Shown here: piece by piece, positions 60,602-64,000 of the stretch
Numbering within the stretch: the first letter of the stretch is position 1
How the letters are laid out: every line of letters starts with the position of its first letter
Assembly (NCBI RefSeq): GCF_029964055.1
Contig: NZ_CP124836.1
Span: forward strand, 806,001-870,000
DNA length: 64,000 bases
From: Arthrobacter sp. EM1
GTDB lineage: Bacteria > Actinomycetota > Actinomycetes > Actinomycetales > Micrococcaceae
Reading direction: 5' to 3'
Translations under genes and position numbers: made by a program
Notes under the pieces: generated by a model
The model's input: the letters and a program-made list of their open reading frames with translations, nothing else
What the model was told of the DNA's origin: nothing
Database searches by the model: none

Positions 60602-61094
60602 TCTCGGCCCGCTGGGCCATGTAGTCCTCCATGGAGAGCTCGCCGTCGCTGTACCGCTGGTCCAGGTCGGCGAGCTTGCGCGCCCGGAAGCCCTGCGGGG
60701 CCGCCGGCGGTTGAGGCGACGGCTCCGGCGTCGGCTCCGGGGTCGGAATCGGCGCCGGCGGCTGCCATTGCTGCTGCGGCGGGTGATTCAGGTACTCCGG
60801 GCTGTCCTCATACGGGGCGCGGTAGTCCTGCTTCGCGGGAGGCTGCGGTGCGCCGAGCTGTCCGAATCCGCCGTAGTAGTCCCGCTGGGTGAAGCCGTCC
60901 CGCGGCGGGTTTCCCTGCTGGCCGGGGCCGGGGCCGGGGCCGGGGCCGGCGCCGGGGAAGTTGCCGAACCGGTCCGGCAGCCCGCCGGGCATACCCTGGT
61001 TCCGGTTTCGGCCGCGCACCGACTTCTTGTAGTAGCGCATAGCCATCGGGACCAGGAATGACAACACGATGATCCAAAAGAACAGACTGTTCAC
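60588..61094 (-). CDS. SHOCT-domain protein with N-terminal membrane helix
   Basis: 168 residues. One N-terminal helix (MNSLFFWIIVLSFLVPMAM) is followed by a Gly/Pro-rich disordered region (GAGPGPGPGPGQQG, PTPEPTPEPSPQPP) and a C-terminal SHOCT motif (KLADLDQRYSDGELSMEDY). SHOCT is a short oligomerisation or interaction motif. The role is unknown; it is probably a small membrane-tethered accessory protein. Confidence 0.87.
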   Translation of the reverse strand: MNSLFFWIIVLSFLVPMAMRYYKKSVRGRNRNQGMPGGLPDRFGNFPGAGPGPGPGPGQQGNPPRDGFTQRDYYGGFGQLGAPQPPAKQDYRAPYEDSPEYLNHPPQQQWQPPAPIPTPEPTPEPSPQPPAAPQGFRARKLADLDQRYSDGELSMEDYMAQRAEIMKG

Positions 61095-61168
61095 GGCACG
61101 CCTTTCAGGAAGTGTCCTTCCAGCCTAACGCGCAGACCCGTTCCGGGGTGCCCGCGGCCGGGCGCAGG

Positions 61169-62044
61169 TCAGGACCGTACTGGCTCGCCGGTGCCGGGAG
61201 GGCCTTCGCCCGACCCCAGCGGCATGCCGGGTCCGAAGACGGGCCCCGGGAGCGGGCGCTTGGCCGTGACGCCGTCGCCGGAGGAACGGTGCCGGATCCG
61301 CCGGACCACCCACGGTACAAAGTATTCACGGGCCCACACCAAATCACCGGACCGGGCCTGCCGCCAGCTTTGCGGCGGCAGCGGCTTGGGGGAGAGGGGC
61401 TCCAGGGTGTGCTCGACGTTGAGGGATTCCAGGACCATGGCCGCGATGGTGTGATGGCCCAGCGGCGAGAAGTGCAGCCGGTCCGCATCCCACATCTGCG
61501 GGTCGTTCAGCTGCCGCAGGGACCACATGTCCGCGATGATGGCGTCGTGGCGGGCCGCGATGGTGCGGAGGTTCTCGTTATAGATGGCCACCTTGCTCCG
61601 TACCCGGCCCAGCACGGAGGAACCGGTGTCGGGACCGTTGAAGAGGACCACTGTGGCGCCGGCCAGGGCGAGGATCTGCACCACCGAATCCAGTTTCTCG
61701 GCCAGGGCATCCGGGTCTCCGCCGGGGCGGATCAGGTCGTTTCCGCCGGCGGACAAGGTCACAAGGTCGGGCCGCAGGGACAGGCAATGCGCCAGTTGCT
61801 GGTCCACGATCTGCTGCAGGAGACGGCCCCTGACGGCCAGGTTGGCATAGGCGAAGCCGTCGTGGCCGCGGCTCAGTTCCTCGGCCACGCGGTCCGCCCA
61901 GCCCCGGTGTCCACCCGGACTCGCCTGTTCGGGGTCGCCGATGCCCTCGGTAAAGGAGTCACCCATGGCCACGTAGCGGGACCAGGGATGGGCAATGACG
62001 TTGTCCGGGGAGGTCGCGAGGGCTTCAGTTTCGTTCACCTTCAT
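61169..62044 (-). CDS. SGNH/GDSL-family esterase
   Basis: 291 residues from ATG 62044 (MKVNETEALA), with GGAAGAG upstream; the longer frame is not supported. SGNH blocks: YVAMGDSFTEGIGDP (Ser), LAVRGRLLQQI (Gly), LSAGGNDLIRP (Asn) and DRLHFSPLGH (His). No secretion signal is seen, so it is probably cytoplasmic. A Pro/Gly-rich tail follows the domain. Acyl ester hydrolysis is likely; the substrate is unknown. Confidence 0.9.
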   Translation of the reverse strand: MKVNETEALATSPDNVIAHPWSRYVAMGDSFTEGIGDPEQASPGGHRGWADRVAEELSRGHDGFAYANLAVRGRLLQQIVDQQLAHCLSLRPDLVTLSAGGNDLIRPGGDPDALAEKLDSVVQILALAGATVVLFNGPDTGSSVLGRVRSKVAIYNENLRTIAARHDAIIADMWSLRQLNDPQMWDADRLHFSPLGHHTIAAMVLESLNVEHTLEPLSPKPLPPQSWRQARSGDLVWAREYFVPWVVRRIRHRSSGDGVTAKRPLPGPVFGPGMPLGSGEGPPGTGEPVRS

Positions 62045-62102
62045 ATGGTGCACTCTTCCGGTAAAGCCGCGCCACCGGAAATTGTTACTTCCAGGTAACT
62101 GT

Positions 62103-62108
62103 AAGAAT
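62103..62108 (+). promoter_or_regulatory. -10-like box, leaderless carboxylesterase gene
   Basis: AAGAAT ends six bases before ATG 62115. Confidence 0.4.
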
Positions 62109-62114
62109 GGAGCC

Positions 62115-62765
62115 ATGACACACGCTGTTGCCTTCCCCGCCCCTGTTGTCCTGTGGTCCCAACCGGAGCCAGAGCGGGCCGGCAGGCCGCTGCTGGTCCT
62201 GCTGCACGGCTATGGGGCCAACGAAGCGGACCTTATGAGCCTGGCCGAGCTGCTGCCGCCGGAATTCGCCGTCGCGTCGGTGCGCGCCCCGATGGTCTCC
62301 GGTGCAGGCTTCACCTGGTTCCCGTTGTCGGCGTCGATCGGCTACTCCCTGGACGCCGTCAAGGATGCCGCCGGGTACGTCGAGAACTGGCTCGACTCGG
62401 TTCGTCCGAACCACCCGTCCGTGACGCTTTTGGGCTTTTCAATGGGGATGGCGCTCGCCACCGCGCTGTTGCGCCGGCGGCCCGCGGACTACGCCGCCGT
62501 CGTCGGACTCTCCGGTTTTGCGGTCGACGCCGGTGCTGACAGCGGTTTCCGTGACGCGGAGCTGGACGGGACGGTGCCGATGTTCTGGGGCCGCGACCAG
62601 CAGGATCCCGTGATCCCGGCCGAGAAGGTCGACTTCACCCTGGGCTGGGCCCGTCAACACGTTAAGCTCACCAAGGTCCTGTACACCGGAATGTGGCACG
62701 GCATCAACCAGCAGGAAATCGGGCACGTCGGCGAGTTCCTGACCCATGAGGTGCTGAGGAGCTGA
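62115..62765 (+). CDS. Phospholipase/carboxylesterase family hydrolase
   Basis: 216 residues. Alpha/beta hydrolase with nucleophile in LLGFSMGMAL, an oxyanion turn LLVLLHGYGANEADL, catalytic Asp in RDQQDPVIP and His in MWHGINQQE. The family includes acyl-protein thioesterases and small carboxylesterases. It is divergent from the SGNH esterase gene; the two share a 70-base gap. Confidence 0.9.
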   Translation: MTHAVAFPAPVVLWSQPEPERAGRPLLVLLHGYGANEADLMSLAELLPPEFAVASVRAPMVSGAGFTWFPLSASIGYSLDAVKDAAGYVENWLDSVRPNHPSVTLLGFSMGMALATALLRRRPADYAAVVGLSGFAVDAGADSGFRDAELDGTVPMFWGRDQQDPVIPAEKVDFTLGWARQHVKLTKVLYTGMWHGINQQEIGHVGEFLTHEVLRS

Positions 62766-62809
62766 ACCGGCGGCGCCGGGGCGGACTGTGCCCGGCGCCA
62801 GTGTCCGGG

Positions 62810-63046
62810 TTACGCTCCGGCAGGGGTACTGATCCGCACTGTCCTGCCGTTGACGGTTACGGTGTCCCCGTGGTGGAGCTGGCGGCCGCGGCGTTCGTCA
62901 ATATCGCCGTTGACCTTCACGAGTCCGCCCTTGATCAGCTCCGCCGCTTCCACCCCGTCCTCAACCAGGCTGGCCAGCTTCAAGAGCTGGCCGAGCCGGA
63001 TCATGTCGTCGCGGATGGGGACCTCTGCAATTTCCGGTTTGCTCAT
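62810..63046 (-). CDS. S4-domain RNA-binding protein
   Basis: 78 residues from ATG 63046. The S4 fold is clear: IRLGQLLKLASLVEDGVEAA, then IKGGLVKVNGDIDERRGRQL. It resembles YbcJ/YaaA-type small S4 proteins that bind structured RNA such as ribosomal or tRNA elements. A larger reading frame upstream is antisense to the transporter gene and was rejected. Confidence 0.9.
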   Translation of the reverse strand: MSKPEIAEVPIRDDMIRLGQLLKLASLVEDGVEAAELIKGGLVKVNGDIDERRGRQLHHGDTVTVNGRTVRISTPAGA

Positions 63047-63079
63047 AGAAGTAATGATGCCTGACGAAAGGGGCCAGCA

Positions 63080-64000
63080 ATGACCCACACACCCCGGCTT
63101 CCGTTCCTCGCGGGGCTGCCCCTCGCCGTGGCGGCGGGGCTGATGATGCCCGTGCAGGGCAGGATCAACGGCGCCCTGGGGACGGCGCTCGCGGACGGAA
63201 TCGGCGCCGCTGTGGTGAGTTTCTCGACCGGGCTGGTGGTGATGATCGTGATTTCGCTCGTCCTGCCGCGCGGACGGGCCGGGCTGGCGCAGATCCTGCC
63301 GGCCGTCCGGGAGCGCCGGTTCCCGCCCTACTTCGTCCTGGCCGGCTGCATCGGCGCTTTCTTCGTCTTCGCGCAGTCGTTCACGATCGGCGTGCTGGGG
63401 GTAGCCCTGTTCACGGTCGCTGCCGTGACCGGCCAGACCCTCAGCGGGCTGCTTGTCGACCGGATCGGGATTGGCCCGGCCGGCCGGAGATCCATCACCG
63501 GAATCAGGGTGCTGGGCAGCGTCCTGACCGTTGCCGCCGTCGCCTGGGCCGTATCTCCGCGCTTCTCCGGTGCTGAAGCGGGAATGTCCGATCTGCTGGT
63601 TCCGGTCCTGGTCCCCGTCCTGGCCGGCTTCCTGATGAGCTTCCAGCAGGCCATGAACGGCACCGCTGCTGTGCACTACGGCACACCGATCGCCGCTACC
63701 CTGATGAACTTCATCGCCGGCTCGGTCCTGCTCTGGGCCGCGTGGCTGGTCAAGGCCGCCGTCGCGGGTCCAGGCAACGCGCTGCCGGGGGAGTGGTGGT
63801 ACTACCTGGGCGGGCCCATGGGCTGCGTCTTTATCGGCGTCGGGGCCCTGCTGGTGCGCAGCCTGGGCGTGCTGGTGACCGGACTGGGCATGATCGCGGG
63901 CCAGCTGCTGGGTTCGCTGGGACTGGACCTGGCGTTCCCGTCACCCGGCACGGTGGTGGAGCTGCCCACCGTTCTGGGAACACTGCTGACCCTGGCCGCC
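63080..64000 (+). CDS. DMT-superfamily YdcZ/DUF606 transporter, 3' end missing
   Basis: ATG with GAAAGGGG upstream; the frame is open to the window edge, giving 307 visible residues. Two DUF606 halves with about ten membrane helices are visible (PLAVAAGLMMPVQGRINGAL near the start, then VLVPVLAGFLMSFQQAMNGT beginning the second half). Members are poorly characterised exporters or permeases. Only the C-terminus is cut off. Confidence 0.9.
   Translation, partial: MTHTPRLPFLAGLPLAVAAGLMMPVQGRINGALGTALADGIGAAVVSFSTGLVVMIVISLVLPRGRAGLAQILPAVRERRFPPYFVLAGCIGAFFVFAQSFTIGVLGVALFTVAAVTGQTLSGLLVDRIGIGPAGRRSITGIRVLGSVLTVAAVAWAVSPRFSGAEAGMSDLLVPVLVPVLAGFLMSFQQAMNGTAAVHYGTPIAATLMNFIAGSVLLWAAWLVKAAVAGPGNALPGEWWYYLGGPMGCVFIGVGALLVRSLGVLVTGLGMIAGQLLGSLGLDLAFPSPGTVVELPTVLGTLLTLAA

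Overview
The window comes from a high-GC actinobacterium, most likely an Arthrobacter or Pseudarthrobacter relative (Micrococcaceae). Evidence: strong G/C at third codon positions, GTG starts, start-stop overlaps (ATGA, GTGA), probable leaderless genes, two SAM-IV-type riboswitches (an actinobacterial class) and gene content typical of soil actinobacteria. No rRNA, tRNA, IS element, integrase or CRISPR array was seen. One gene runs off each edge.

Region 1 (2-26348) is one long, tightly coupled cluster, all on +. Two tandem giant surface proteins built from Ig-like and fibronectin-III modules (the first truncated by the window edge) are followed by a MoxR ATPase, a DUF58 protein, a membrane transglutaminase-fold protein without its catalytic cysteine, an RDD/FHA protein, a PP2C phosphatase, a second FHA protein, a membrane Ser/Thr kinase, a small FHA-like/HTH protein and a 1481-residue FHA-FtsK/EssC-type ATPase. 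The kinase, FN3, AAA-ATPase, DUF58, transglutaminase, phosphatase and FHA content matches what has been called the PFNA cluster in bifidobacteria. Here it carries duplicated giant adhesins and a type-VII-secretion-like motor. The likely logic is a phospho-switch (kinase, phosphatase, FHA readers) controlling assembly or export of the giant proteins. This is the most unusual system in the window.

Region 2 (26377-31424) is an arsenic island: a 46-residue miniature ArsD-like peptide coupled to a two-domain ArsA ATPase, a convergent aquaglyceroporin, a divergent ArsR fused to an arsenate-reductase-like domain, a separate ArsC and a thioredoxin reductase. No ArsB or Acr3 pump is present. Inverted repeats resembling ArsR operators lie in the promoter regions.

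Region 3 (31438-51758) is mostly core metabolism: NAD-dependent DNA ligase and an inositol-phosphatase-family enzyme, an acetyltransferase, a citrate-type two-component system divergent from a CitMHS transporter, gatCAB, a LysR regulator divergent from the threonine-degradation pair tdh-kbl, an amino-acid-oxidase-like flavoprotein, hutI, a histidine phosphatase, a CPBP membrane protease-like protein and a VOC protein.

Region 4 (51962-54861) is methionine biosynthesis: metY and metX, each behind its own SAM-IV-like riboswitch.

Region 5 (55042-64000) holds an MHS-family transporter, a LysR regulator, mmsB-mmsA (valine-type catabolism), an isochorismatase-like hydrolase, a SHOCT protein, an SGNH esterase, a carboxylesterase, an S4 RNA-binding protein and a truncated YdcZ-type transporter. 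Several monocistronic genes across regions 3-5 share a -10-like hexamer placed exactly six bases before the start codon, which suggests leaderless transcription.
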